Part shown: positions 1 to 11,785 of the stretch, piece after piece
Position numbering within the stretch: the stretch's first letter is position 1
Layout: every line of letters begins with the position of its first letter
NCBI GenBank assembly: GCA_034190875.2
Contig: CM067343.1
Location: forward strand, 56,173,445 to 56,237,444
Reading direction: 5' to 3'
DNA length: 64,000 bases
Origin: Urechis unicinctus
Lineage: Eukaryota > Annelida > Polychaeta > Xenopneusta > Urechidae
Position numbers and translations under genes: made by a program
The notes under the pieces: generated by a model
The model's database searches: none
The model's input: the letters and a program-made list of their open reading frames with translations, nothing else
What the model was told of the DNA's origin: nothing

Positions 1-903
1 CCGACATTGCACAGCGATTATCGTCCGCTATATCCCTGCAATAATATTCAGCAATATCCTAAGTCTAAGGATGTACATTTATAGCACATTTTCCGACTAC
101 TCCAAATAAATTTGTATGGAAAAGGCAAGAAACAAAGCGATATCAATAAGTATTCCAAATGCATCTACGTTAACTGCGACCAAAGAACATATGTATGCCA
201 AACACGGCGAACACAAATAACTCTTCTTATGTAATACGCTGATGTAGTTGTTTGTCTTCCCGCATTGAATGATCATGGCTTCATGATTACATTACCATAT
301 TGTATTGCACCCAGCGGTGCCATTTGAGTTGTTTCTGATGCATCACGGGGCCCATGTAGAATGATAGCATAGGAACACACACATAAGCTGTCCCGGTACA
401 ATAAATGTCATTGCAGGTTGAATTGACTAACAAGTCGATTACATTTAATAGGCCAACAAACAAACACAGCGTGCAATCAGGTGCATGACCGACCACGAAA
501 ACGAATAAAGCTTTCAGGCCGTTCTTTGCATATTGATCATGACAGTGCTGTCAAGCAGAATATAAAGTGCTACCGCGAGATAAGAAACGTGTATAAGGAC
601 ATATTTATATATATATATATATGACAGCAAATCAGAATGCAGCTGCTTAATAGACCAAATTTATAATCCCACATTACTGATAATTAGCAAGTGACAGCGC
701 AAAATTGCTTTTAGTTGCACTGTAAATTGAGCAAATATCCTCACGTTAAATGCTACCCACTACTAAAGAGCTCATAGAGGTCTCAGCTTACAGTATGTAG
801 GCGCTATGTCAAATTTAGTCAATGTAAAGCTGCATCGAAATGTGGAAGCTAATATAGTTTGCTTAATTGCTTACCTTGACGACTTGTACGTGACGCGTTT
901 ACA
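1..903. other. Non-coding AT-rich flank
   Basis: No frame here shows recognisable protein similarity. The longest open frames are under 75 codons and have random-looking composition. A short AT dinucleotide run lies at about 605-622. I see no RNA gene or repeat structure. Confidence 0.6.
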
Positions 904-1401
<498 letters not shown>

Positions 1402-1410
1402 ATATCTCTC

Positions 1411-3400
1411 TCCGCTACTTACAATCATGTTACCGTATATATTCTTAGCATACAATGAATAAGAGATAGATATTGCCTGAATGGCATCACAAACGTGGCA
1501 GTCTTTTTTGCATTTACACTGGATGAACACTATGCGCTTTAGCTTTTTTTTCTCGTGATGATTGCATGTTGATCCAATGCCCTTGGTACCGAATCAGGTA
1601 CGAGTTGTATCAGTAATCATCACATATGTGTGGTACAAAGTCAATAATGCAATTTTCCATGCTGTTTACAAGAACTCATAACTTGCGTCGGCTACGATCT
1701 GAAAAAAATGGGAATCACTCGACTGATCATTCCGAATTTGGCGCTTAACCAGATAAGACGATGTGCAAGATATGTCATTGAATATGTATTTTGATATAAT
1801 TTAATGAAATAACCAAAAAACGGATTAGCAGCACGTATCCATTGCGACCTTGTAGTTTTTGCTTCCAGTGCACACATTTTAATCATTCCATTTTACATTA
1901 TTACTGCCATCGTTTCACTCGCTCCAAATGATCTTTGAATTTTAGCTAGAACGGACTGTAGTGTGATCATTAGCTGTTAATTGATTATATACAAATGGTG
2001 ACTACACATCCGCTCCTTTAGTTTTCTCAAGTTAATAGCATGATGATTGCAGTCAGGTATGAATGTTCTGTTGAAATACAAACGCTGTTAGAATGTTGGT
2101 ATATTCACAGATAAATAGCCATCCCCCGTTGTCAGATGCTCAATCCTTACATTGCTGTAAAGCGGGAGCCCCATAATTTACACGGACATTGATATATTTT
2201 GCATATTAGAGCATTCAAGACCAACACTGCTTCATCACTGTGTGTACTTATATAAAAGACCATCTTGGTAATTGATATAAGTGGTGTTGATCATACCAGA
2301 CAAATGTTATGCTGGTATCCAGGAAGAGATACTAAGAAATATTAAATAAGTTGTATTAAGAGTGCAGCAATAATATTATATTAACCCAAGGACAATATAC
2401 GCATACTGAAAGGTGTCAGTAGTTTGAATGAACTATATATATCTCACCAATCAAATATCCTACATAAATATCACAACAACATGCGCGAAGACTATTGTGA
2501 CTTGATGTGACAAAAATATGAAACCTCCTGAGAAATTTAACGTCTTGTGAAGAGGTACAGCTTAAATACTTCTCATTTGCTGCAGTTTGGTTGAAATCCT
2601 TTGATAAAGAAAGGATAAAAAACGATGATTTGAATTAACATAAGCATCACTTGATAATAAAGCTGCCTTATTAGAGAAATTCAGGTATGGATGAACAATT
2701 GAGTCTGGACGGATAGATTATATTTCGCTAGCAATTTAATGCAACATCTGCTCGTGAGATATTGACAGCGAAAAATATCAATCATGTGTGTATGGTAGTA
2801 TGTATTGGTACTGTTGTGCACACTGGTTTGTAAATTCAAAACTTGGTGGAGGAATTTCAGCTTCTGAGTGCGAACTGATTATACGACATTTTGTTTTCTC
2901 ATTCCCTTTAACTGTGGTCACAAATATATCAAAATCCAGTTAACGTTAGATGAACGCACATAGTTTTTTAATAATGTACTGTAAATACAATTACTTGGTC
3001 CATGCGGACCATTAAGATATTGATAAGTTATGTCACTTCATCGATCATCTCAACTTGGCATTCAAACTGCCTACCCAGCCTCCATTCCGCTGTAGCAAGA
3101 TCAACAACTGCCTCTCTGTACCTAAGGCACCTCCTCGCGCTGCTGTTGATTTCTTAACGGCCTCCAGGCATTGACAACAAATATTTTAATGGAGGTGAAT
3201 GTGTTAACACGCCGTCTGTTAGCACAACATATTTGACCATATGATGGATTACCGCGAATATGCGACGTTAGTGTCAATAAAAGCATCTTGCACGGTTGTT
3301 AGTAAATGAGATGAGTGGTCTAATGGAGGAGAAATCATCGATCAGACGTGCTTGCAACCTCCCTCTCCTTATGCAATGCATTACTTTCCGTGTTATAAGC
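1411..3400. other. Non-coding intergenic stretch
   Basis: About 2 kb without a convincing coding frame, RNA gene or repeat. Short open frames on both strands lack domain-like sequence. It lies upstream of the TATA box at 3405. Confidence 0.5.
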
Positions 3401-3404
3401 TGAA

Positions 3405-3412
3405 TATATAAA
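3405..3412 (+). promoter_or_regulatory. TATA box of the PAN-like gene
   Basis: A perfect TATATAAA lies 68 bp upstream of an ATG (3480) that opens a signal-peptide-like frame. The spacing allows a start site near 3435-3440 and a 5' UTR of about 40 nt. This is inferred from position and consensus only. Confidence 0.4.
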
Positions 3413-3479
3413 GAAATCCCATCAACGGTAAAGGCAGGAGCTTATCTCGCCGACACAGGAACAACGGTAGATAAGAGCA

Positions 3480-4290
3480 ATGACGACATATGTGGTGTGG
3501 GCATTTCTACTGGGTTTGGCCAATTTCAGGAAAATACATTTGTCATTGAACCAGGTGTATCTGTTCTCGCAGAAACAATATATCTGGAAGAGGTTGATAG
3601 CATTCGGGAGTGTGGAATGCTGTGTTTACAGACCGACCTCTATGATACTGCGCTCTATTACCCGCAACAAGACTCGGCGCGTGTGTGATGTCAAGTTCAG
3701 CCCATCTGTGCAGAAGAAACTCTTTGGAAACGCCTTCAACAATTACTATTACATTCATTCAGATATGGTATCAAAATACGACACGGCTTACTACACCGAC
3801 AAAGAGATGTGAATCATATTGAGCGACTTCATTTAATGATATTGAATCACTACATGCCGTGGAATGGTACTTGTTGACCAATAACTTGACAGTGGAACCT
3901 TATTTTGTTGAAAATAGTTACTGGTCGCCGCAAAAAAAGGGTCAAGTTCTTGATATTGGATGCTCAATGTTTGTCTTTGGCTTAATTATGTATTCAGGAA
4001 TAATTTGAATTGCTTATCGTCTAGGTGAATGGATCGTAGAGCACTGGACAAATACTTGCGTAGGAGGTACTGATGAGTACTCTAAGCACGGCATGGATTC
4101 CATGGATGACTGCTGGAATGTGTGCAAAAACAAGTACTGCCAAATGGCCGAATGGAGCCCATCATCCACCTGGTGCTACTGTGTCGCAGAATCCTCTTCG
4201 TCTGTTGATCCGAGTGCAATCTACAGTCCTTGTCATAACGGCTACATTGTAGTACAATCGGAGGTTTACATAGACAAATATAATGAATGA
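3480..4290 (+). pseudogene. Secreted cysteine-rich (PAN/apple-like) gene, broken or mis-sequenced
   Basis: The ATG at 3480 opens a hydrophobic leader (MTTYVVWAFLLGLANF) typical of a secretory signal peptide. The next cysteine-rich stretch (SIRECGMLCLQT, then YDTALYYPQQ) lies in another frame (open to about 3685). The first frame resumes with VCDVKFSPS and stops at 3812, so two small indels are needed. A likely second exon starts after a pyrimidine/AG acceptor at about 4023 and runs to a stop at 4290. It contains DDCWNVCKNKYC and STWCYC, a Cys-x3-Cys pattern like PAN/apple or related extracellular domains. The TATA box and leader argue for a once real gene. The frame breaks argue for a pseudogene or indel errors. 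The family assignment is inferred from cysteine spacing. Confidence 0.4.
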
Positions 4291-4704
4291 AGTGGGCGTA
4301 ATCCTAGTGGCGAATGACAGGCCACCATTTAGAATTGATTTTACTAACATTATATGCTCCTGGTTTGCATAGGTCAGAAATACTGCGATATTGTGATCAG
4401 CCTACAATTGTGCTAAGCCTAGTACATCACTTTGGAGTGAGGTGTCAACGCCATACCATGGCTAATCTATACGGTTTGCGATTATATCAGACAGTCAATG
4501 TTTACCATTCCATTCAAAGTAACAGACCGTAGAAGCAATGCGATATGTTAGCATGTTGCTATTGACACCAATGGTGTACTTCTGACGGCATGTATACACC
4601 AAATGAATAGTATATACCCTTAAATGGCAAAGTGACGCGTTGTCAACTATAACGGTATCATGTATAACAATGACACAATGCATATTAAAACTACTGAAAG
4701 CTTT
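4291..4704. other. Non-coding stretch
   Basis: No coding, RNA or repeat signal that I can support. It may hold later exons or 3' UTR of the preceding gene, but no splice-supported frame was seen. Confidence 0.4.
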
Positions 4705-5196
4705 CTAGCATGCCACCTCCGCTGATAATTTGCTACTGGACGTCAAATGTTTGTATAATTGTATTTGCATCACAATATTGGGGCTCGAGTAAATATCGGT
4801 CACATTGTGTGAATACACTTTAATTATGTTCATTATTACACATGCTTCGAATGCAAACAAAAAATGAAGAGAGATCTTGACGATGCGTACAAGCAAAAGG
4901 ATCGCCTTTGCACACATAAGCAGGACCACGAGGAGTAGTATAAACAACAGCAATTCCGGTCCACCTTACTTCATTCAATTAACAGGCATCAGTCCGCGTG
5001 TACAGGACTTTAGATTTTCGCTTCCTGTGTTTTCTAAGATGACTCCCAACAGGGTTACAAGGGATGGGGCTGACCCCCAAATGGAACCGACCCACCTTGT
5101 TAGATTGCCCGTAAATTTACGTAACCATTGGCCAAGGTGTCTATACCGTTCTCGGCTATCCACCACCTTGAGTCGATCAGGGAGAGTAACACCTTC
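4705..5196 (-). pseudogene. Left remnant of the decayed virus-like element
   Basis: On the minus strand an open frame at 4975-5166 contains RERYRHLGQWLRKF and a moderately hydrophobic segment. Further along (4860-4953) a strongly hydrophobic stretch (LLLFILLLVVLLMCAKAILL) looks like a membrane segment, in a different frame. Base composition is clearly richer in GC than the sequence to the left. The Ty3 element inserted at 5193-5196, and the decayed coding material continues at 15003 on the other side. I infer that this is the far end of the same element. No family is recognised. Confidence 0.35.
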
Positions 5197-5774
5197 TGTT
5201 ATGATATTAATCTAGCTCTTTTGACTTTTGAAACCCTCCCCCTCTTTTCCATTGTCAGCACGACATGTTTCACTAGCCCGGGTCGGCCTCTGCCCTTAAG
5301 ACGGGGGTGTGACCCTGATAAGTAGACCTGGCCGGTACCTTTTTCCATTGGCCAATGACCCTTCGAGCCCACGCCCCATGTGAGCAGTTGGGTTGACCTT
5401 TGTGAAAGGGGACCGGCTATACCTGGACCAATGGGAGGCCAGCTGTGGGTGTGGTTCTGAGCGTAATTCAATGCCGGAACCCGATAAAATAGCTGGCCTC
5501 GCCGAAGTACAGGGAGATCTACCTAGCGAAGAGACGAAGTATCTGAACAAAATTCTGACCCGAGATTCAAGAGAAAGCTATTAAGCTAAAACTCGAATAA
5601 ACCAACAACAACTCAACTCCTGGACTCGTGTGTTTTCTCTGGCTAGTGTCCCCACTCAAGCAACTACAAGCAGCTACAATATTCCTATATACGAAGGAAT
5701 GCGCAGAAATACGAATAACCAAGAAATATAAGAATAATAAGAGTATATATATAAGAAGAAATATAGTTATAAGA
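5197..5774 (+). repeat. 5' LTR of the Ty3 element
   Basis: Starts TGTTATGATATT and ends TTATAAGA, so it lacks the usual CA terminus. The ends are set by the CTTC duplication, the primer-binding site 2 nt downstream and the polypurine tract abutting the 3' copy. It carries AATAAA at 5596-5601. Confidence 0.92.
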
Positions 5775-5776
5775 AG

Positions 5777-5792
5777 TGGTGGAGAATCCGGG
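5777..5792 (+). promoter_or_regulatory. Primer-binding site
   Basis: TGGTGGAGAATCCGGG begins 2 nt after the LTR. TGG pairs with the CCA end of a tRNA. The first nine bases would match the 3' end of some eukaryotic tRNA-Ala species (recalled, not checked), with two mismatches further in. Confidence 0.75.
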
Positions 5793-5912
5793 TATTCTGA
5801 CAAGTTCTACGCTTATCAGAGCACAACTTCCTGGTACAAAGCGCTCTATATGCACCTTCGTACAGGAAAAAAGCTGACAATTGCTACGCCGAGAATTCGC
5901 ACGAATCCAAAC

Positions 5913-7186
5913 ATGTCGCAGAGCAGCAGCAGCGATAGCGGACACCGCAAGACAACAAATGCAGAGGAGAGACAGGTAAACCCTGATACGACGGCCGTTA
6001 CAGACATGGCAGCCGTCATTACCGGAGCCTTCCGCCTCCTTGCCGACAACCAGATACCGGCACACGAAGCAACTCTGCACCAGCTTCAGTCATCCGAAAA
6101 GAGCCCCTCCTGCACGACCGGATAACCTACGAGGGAAAGCCAACGGAAAACGTGGAGGATTTTCTCCATAGATCCATGACTTATATGAAGCTAAATAAGG
6201 TACCTCGCGAGCTTCAGGGTATTGCTCTCAGCACCGGACTCACGGGAAGGCCGTACAACTGGTACCGTTCGTTAACCACCGCCGTCAAGGAAGATGTGAG
6301 CCGACTGACCACCGCAATGCGCTTACATTTCGTCAAAGAGGAGCCGCAAAACCATCTCTCTCGATTGTTCGACTGTGAACAATGCAAAAGAGAATCCGTT
6401 GAGGACTATGCGAAGGACCTCACGGATATCTTATCGCGTACCATTACGGATGAGGCTGTGCGAGTGCAGCTTTTCACGAAGGGTCTCCGTAAGGAAATCG
6501 GTACATGGATACACCAATTTGACCCCAAAACCCTCGTCCAGGCAGAACAAGTGGCTGGCCACTTCGAGTCATCGACCCCGTTGGAATCGGACACGCTTAC
6601 GCGATTAGAGACCATTATGCGAGGCTCATCTCTTCCCCCACCACCTTCTCCACAGGAACGAGATATAAACTACCTCAAAGAGCAAATGCGTCTTCTACAG
6701 CTTTCCATGGCTCCGAAACAGGTAAGTTTCGATGATAGAGGACGTTCCCCTTCAACAGACCGTAGTGACAAGAGATATCGGCGAAGCCCCTCACGTGACA
6801 CCTATCCAGCTTATGACCGATGGGATGAGCGAGGCAGCAGACGCGCGGACGGTCAAAGTCACGAAAGCCGTCGTGATTACGGTAACACCTCCTCATACGG
6901 CCGCGACAACCACAGGTATTCGTCCGGAAGCCGAAATTATGTACGGGATAACTCCCACAATCGCGACCGCCGACAATATTCCCGCGAAAACCGACCGATT
7001 GCCACTCAATGCTCCGTCTGCAACCCAAGAGGGCACTCCGAGAGGAACTGCCGGCAGCAAATCTGCCGCAGGTGCTATAATGTCGGACACCACAAAGAGC
7101 AATGCCGCGCTAACATCAACCTTTCCTGCTCCATATGCAGAAAGCTAGGGCATGCTAGTTCTACCTGTCGCTTCCAGGGAAACTAG
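5913..7186 (+). pseudogene. gag: Ty3 gag (capsid and nucleocapsid), one frameshift
   Basis: Gag forms the virus-like particle and binds element RNA. I chose the ATG at 5913 (MSQSSSSDSG), the first in the frame after the primer-binding site. This frame stops at 6125. The capsid homology continues in another frame that is open from about 6085-6105 to TAG at 7184-7186, so one base has been lost or gained there. The body has the retrotransposon gag pattern (FLHRSMTYMKLNKVP, then LTGRPYNWYRSL), followed by an Arg/Ser-rich linker (about 6740-6990). Three CCHC zinc knuckles follow between 7010 and 7165, each CX2CX4HX4C (CSVCNPRGHSERNC, CRRCYNVGHHKEQC, CSICRKLGHASSTC). The 3' end overlaps the protease frame. 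Confidence 0.9.
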
Positions 7187-7219
7187 CATCGCCCGTTGCT
7201 GACTCTGTGAGTAACGGGC
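7177..7219 (+). promoter_or_regulatory. -1 programmed ribosomal frameshift signal, gag to pro
   Basis: The heptamer G GGA AAC (7177-7183) is in the correct X XXY YYZ register of the gag frame and is followed directly by the gag stop TAG. After a 7-nt spacer (7184-7190) comes a stem-loop. GCCCGTTGCT (7191-7200) pairs with AGTAACGGGC (7210-7219), 10 bp with one G-U, around a 9-nt loop. A -1 slip puts the ribosome exactly into the protease frame. Heptamer, spacer and stem all fit the retroviral pattern. Confidence 0.85.
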
Positions 7220-7589
7220 CAGACCTTCAAGATGACAACATTGGAACTACAACGGCCACTGGTAAGTACGGCACTCACATTTTAGACAACAATGAGTTGA
7301 CTATAACGCTATCAAATAAGCGATACAAAGCTAAAGTCGACTCAGCAGCTGATCTGAATTTCTTATCTGTAAACGTATTGGCCAAATTGCCACCAACAAT
7401 ACGGAACAGATTTAAGTCTAAATTAGCAAATGTGTGTGTGCTAACAACACTCAGGTAACTACTCTAGGTAACATTACCTTACCATTCTATGTACATAACC
7501 AAAGGTTATCAGCTGATTTTGTGGTATTGAGCGACTCTCACTCCCCAATGTAATTAGGCATTCCATTTCTAAAGAAACATTCGGCAGTA
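7187..7589 (+). pseudogene. pro: Ty3 aspartic protease, broken
   Basis: Retropepsin-like protease that would cut the Gag-Pol precursor. It has no start of its own and is read by the -1 frameshift from gag. The active-site strand reads VDSAADLNFLS (from 7336). The family motif is D-S/T-G-A, so the invariant Gly is replaced by Ala (codon GCA, 7345-7347). The frame ends at TAA 7456-7458. Homology continues in the RT frame from a GT-repeat slippage region at about 7431-7440, and that frame then has a TAA at 7551-7553 just before the LGIPF motif. Protease function is therefore lost at three levels. Confidence 0.8.
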
Positions 7590-9560
7590 ATGAATTTCGG
7601 AACTGGTACCATTTCATTCACAACCAATATCGCAGTACACTCTGCACAGAATATTACCATTGATCCCTTTTCTGAAATTATATGTGCAGGAAATCTTTTC
7701 CGTAAAACTGAAAACAAAACAACAGGGGAATGTTCAGTTTTCCCGCATTTGAATGCCAAAGGTATTTTGTTAGCCCTCGCAGCAGTAACCGTCAATGACA
7801 ACTGCGTGCCAGTAAGGTTGTTTAACACTACCCCCGTTGCAAAGTTAATTACCAAGGGTGAGAGAATTGCCACATTTGATCGCTGGAATAATGATGTAGA
7901 AACCTTCCAGTACAAAATTGATGACAATATGAATGCTGTTGAAAGTGAGTATGTTAAATTGAATGCATGTCATTTGCCCTCACAAAATACTAGCCATGTA
8001 CCAAATGTAGACTGGAGCCAGTCTCAGGTAAGTGAAATTGAGCGCCAACAGCTTAAAGACCTGGTAGCAGAATTCGCCGACTGTTTTGTCAATCCAATAA
8101 CCAAGGAGTTAGGGTTGACCGATAAAACTTCGTGCAAGATTGAGATTCTCCCGGGCTCTACTCCTGTTCATAAGTATCCCTATAGAACTGCTCCCCAGGG
8201 CAGACAGGAAATGGACAAAATCATCGATCAACAAATTCAACAAGGACTAATCGAGGAAGCTCACGACGGAGCCTGGGCATCGCCGGCTCTTTTAGTTAAG
8301 AAAGCCGGTGGTGGTCTAAGACTTGTAATTGATTACAGAGGTCTTAATGCGGTAACCATCCCTCAAGTCCTTCGAATTCCCAGGTTAGATGCAGTGTTAG
8401 ATTGTGTAGGTGACAACAAACCCAAGTATTTCTCAGTTCTTGATTGCACTCAAGGGTTCCATCAAATCCCCTTAGATCCAGAGTCCAGGGATAAAACTGG
8501 GTTTATCACACCTTCCGGGAAATACAGGTCTCGAACGATGCCCCAGGGCATACGGAACGCACCGAGCGTGTTTCAATCCCTCATTGACTCTTTGTTGCGT
8601 AACATACAATACAAATACGTCATGGCATACATCGATGATATCTGTTGTTTTTCGCCCACATTTGACTTGCATCTTAAACATCTCCGGGAAATATTTGTAC
8701 GGTTACGCAATGCTAACCTGAAGCTACACCCCAGAAAATGTTCGTTTGCCGTGAAAATGGTAAAGTATCTGGGCCATGTATTGCAGCCAGAAGGCATATT
8801 ACCCAATCCTGACAAATTAGAAGCAATTGAATCTTACCCTACCCCCACAAAACTTAAAGACGTACGTGCTTTCCTGGGATTAACGGGCTTTTTCAGAAGG
8901 TTCATCAGTTACTACGCAATTATTGCGCGCCCTCTATATGCTTTGACCAAGAAGAATCAATCATTCACGTGGTCGCCAGAATGCCAAACCGCATTTGACG
9001 CCTTGAAAAAGGCGCTGGTAAGTTCACAGGTTTTAGCCTTTCCCGATTTCAGCAAACCATTTGTATTGTCGACTGATGCTAGTAAGCTAGGATTAGGCGC
9101 ATGTCTTAGCCAGGAAATTGACGGCAAGCTGCAACCGATACGGTTTGCAGGGAGAGGTCTCACTAAATCTGAAGCAAATCATTCCACTACAGAACAGGAA
9201 CTTCTTGCCGTAGTATGGGGAATTCAGCACTTCAGAGTGTATCTTGAGGGACAGAAATTCCAGTTACATACTGATCATTCTGCCCTCAAATGGATATTAG
9301 GGTTAAAGCAGCCTCAGGGTAGACTAGCAAGATGGGTCACATTCATACAGCAATTTCAATTTGAAGTGAGTCATGTTAAAGGGAAGAACAACATTGTCCC
9401 GGATGCATTAAGTCGACGTCCTTATGACATCACCCGTACCGATGCTGATGACGTCATCGATCGTTTTCCCGATCTTGACACGGTCACCCCTGTTAATCCC
9501 TCAATTGCGACCGGACAAGCCCGACTTGTTAACAGCGATTCACCACCCCGAAATAATTAG
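7590..9560 (+). CDS. pol: Ty3 reverse transcriptase - RNase H, open frame of 656 codons
   Basis: Copies element RNA into DNA and degrades the RNA strand. The frame is open from just after the TAA at 7551. The first methionine is at 7590, but the true product is part of Gag-Pol. After a linker of about 170 residues the RT domain contains DGAWASPALLVKKAGGGLR, RLVIDYRGLN, FSVLDCTQGFHQIPL, MPQGIRNAPSVFQ and the catalytic AYIDDI (YIDD at residues 347-350). The connection has FLGLTGFFRRFI. RNase H keeps its acidic residues: TDAS (D496), TEQELLAV (E537), HTDHSAL (D562) and VPDALSRR (D605). The last 35 or so residues (from about 9440) are out of frame with the integrase side, marking a frameshift between about 9430 and 9560. 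Confidence 0.95.
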   Translation: MNFGTGTISFTTNIAVHSAQNITIDPFSEIICAGNLFRKTENKTTGECSVFPHLNAKGILLALAAVTVNDNCVPVRLFNTTPVAKLITKGERIATFDRWNNDVETFQYKIDDNMNAVESEYVKLNACHLPSQNTSHVPNVDWSQSQVSEIERQQLKDLVAEFADCFVNPITKELGLTDKTSCKIEILPGSTPVHKYPYRTAPQGRQEMDKIIDQQIQQGLIEEAHDGAWASPALLVKKAGGGLRLVIDYRGLNAVTIPQVLRIPRLDAVLDCVGDNKPKYFSVLDCTQGFHQIPLDPESRDKTGFITPSGKYRSRTMPQGIRNAPSVFQSLIDSLLRNIQYKYVMAYIDDICCFSPTFDLHLKHLREIFVRLRNANLKLHPRKCSFAVKMVKYLGHVLQPEGILPNPDKLEAIESYPTPTKLKDVRAFLGLTGFFRRFISYYAIIARPLYALTKKNQSFTWSPECQTAFDALKKALVSSQVLAFPDFSKPFVLSTDASKLGLGACLSQEIDGKLQPIRFAGRGLTKSEANHSTTEQELLAVVWGIQHFRVYLEGQKFQLHTDHSALKWILGLKQPQGRLARWVTFIQQFQFEVSHVKGKNNIVPDALSRRPYDITRTDADDVIDRFPDLDTVTPVNPSIATGQARLVNSDSPPRNN

Positions 9561-11725
9561 CAAGCCGACAGCGCGGTTAACGGCAAAACTTCAAGTTAAG
9601 TTTCATGATGTGCCATACGTGATCCCATTGCTTAACTCTCAACCAGGTGAATCGGATGAGGAATTCGTGCATCAATCTATATGCACTATTCCCGCCACTG
9701 CAGCGGGCAAGTTATCTGCCTTCCCTCGCGATCACGATAAACTTGCCTCGCTATCTCGAGATTCAGAGGACAATTATGAAACAGAAGCCCTATGTGCAGT
9801 AACTGATAAGCAGACTCAACGCGCTGAGCTCCGACATCGGCTTACAAACCAAGCGAAAACTAATTGGGACTCAATCACCTTAAGCCGAGAACAGATAAGA
9901 CGTCAGCAAAGGCTTGATCCCCAATGCAGTATAGTTTTACGACTCCTTAAGTATGGCACTGTTCCCACCAATAAACAAGAGGCAGACGTGCTGCTCAAAC
10001 GCGAGCAAAACTATTTTATTGCTGACGATCTCCTGTATCACATATTAACATCACAGGGACCGAAACCAAATAAAGCAATGGCACAGTTAGTCATCCCTCA
10101 AAACCTAAAGGAACATTTCCTCAAAATGCATCACGATGCACCTCTAGGCAGACATCTGGGCGCTTCGCAAATGATTTCAGTCATGCGGCCGCGTTATACT
10201 TGGATCGGGATGATCAGGGACATGTTCACACGAATATGTTCACACATGTAAGTCCTGCAATACATCCAAAAGTTCCAATGTCTCTATTCGGCCCCTACTT
10301 ATCATCCGTGAGCCTGCCCCAGGACCGTTCCACACTATGACAATCGACACAGTCGGTCCATTACCGAAAACGCGCTTCGGTAACGAGCACATGGTGTGTG
10401 TCACGGACCAATACAGTCGCTATGTCATCGCATGGCCGACTCGTGACATCACAGCCAAATCAATTGCTAAGAGTTTTTACGAGAGAGTCATCTGTGTCTA
10501 TGGTGCACCCAAGTGACTTCTCTCCGATGATGAATCCGCTTTCATTAGCTCCCTATTCCAGGAATTATGCTACCTTTTCAAAATTAAGCAAAGTTTCAGT
10601 TCGGCGTGCCATGCTCACAGTCAAGGTCAAACGGAACGTTATCAGCGCTCCATACTAAATCTTCTAAGGAATTATGTCAGTCCTAAGCAAACAGACTGGG
10701 ACCAGCACCTAATGCCATTAGTATTTGCGCTCAACACTTCTGACAGCCAACTATTTGGCTATTCAAGCTATATGTTAGTGTTCCGCAGAATGCCCGTGTT
10801 ACCAGCGGAGATGGATCTTCCAGACCCCCTCAAATCCCCCAACACATACAAGGACCACATTGTCGAAATGCTGCAAACACAAGCGGAAATTTCCAAATTT
10901 GCAGAACAGCACCTAGTCGAACAACAAATGAAAATGAAGGATCAGTATGATAAAACCACCAAAGTCAACCCAATCGAAGCCGGTGACGCAGTATACGTGT
11001 ACCAACCAAAGATTCGAGTACGTAAAACGAAAAAGAAATTGCAGAAAAATTTTCATGGGCCTTTCTTTGTTGTCGGATATGCAACCTCTACCACGGTTCA
11101 ATTAAAACGCCTATCAGACGGGAAGCACTTGGACAAGACAGTCAATGTTATGCGTTTGAAGAAGGGACACATAAGGGCAAAGACCAACAAATGGGATCCT
11201 TTGAATGTTGAAGATCTCGGGGATCTATCGGAAGAGGATCTTCCCAGCGACAGCTTTAACCAAGCTGCAACAGATAATGACGATTCAGACTCGGACGTGC
11301 CTGACGATGCGCCCCGCAGAGCAGGGCTACGCCCTAGAGTCGATCGGACTGCTGACAGATTCGCTACCCCCAGCGTTGTCCACACGGCCCCTTCAATACC
11401 CTCCATGGCTAATACACCAAGCCTTCTGCCCCGACGGCGTACATGCAAACAATCATTCGTAACAACACGTGCAAATGCTCCCTCCCGACAAAATATCCCA
11501 CCAACAACCGCCTTAACCAAAACTTCCCACAAGCCACAAGCCGTACGTAAGGATGGGAAGACACATGATGCAGTAAAATTGATTGGATCGAAGGTTCCTC
11601 GATTTTCAAATAAAGTAAAGTATAACATCATGTTTGCCAGCGGACAATCTGAGTGGATTTTTGAGGACAAAATCAACAGCGCCACCAAGTCTCTGGCGCG
11701 AAAGTTGCACATGACCGATTTATGA
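9561..11725 (+). pseudogene. int: Ty3 integrase with long C-terminal tail, interrupted
   Basis: Integrase inserts element DNA into the genome. The N-terminal linker and zinc domain run in one frame to TAA 10249-10251 (MHHDAPLGRHLG supplies the histidines). The Cys pair (HTCKSCN) and all later parts are in another frame, so a one-base change lies just before 10247. The core has D at 10346 (TIDTVGPLP), D at 10526 (LLSDD) and E at 10634 (GQTERYQ), an exact D-35-E spacing. TGA at 10514-10516 interrupts it. The frame is then open to TGA 11723-11725, with a GPY/F-like motif (KNFHGPFFVV, about 11046-11075). A tail of about 180 residues follows, acidic then Pro/Arg-rich, ending with KYNIMFASGQSEWIFED. 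Confidence 0.88.
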
Positions 11726-11785
11726 CAACATTACCAATTTATGACAACATTTACCGATTTGTGACACTATTTACCAATATATGCA
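11712..11785 (+). repeat. Short imperfect tandem repeat after pol
   Basis: About three to four copies of a 20-22 bp unit (ACCGATTTATGACAACATT and variants) start at the pol stop codon and decay rightwards. Confidence 0.7.

Noticed and set aside
11098-11712. 204-codon minus-strand frame
   Set aside because: Lies antisense to the integrase tail, where the plus-strand frame has clear homology.
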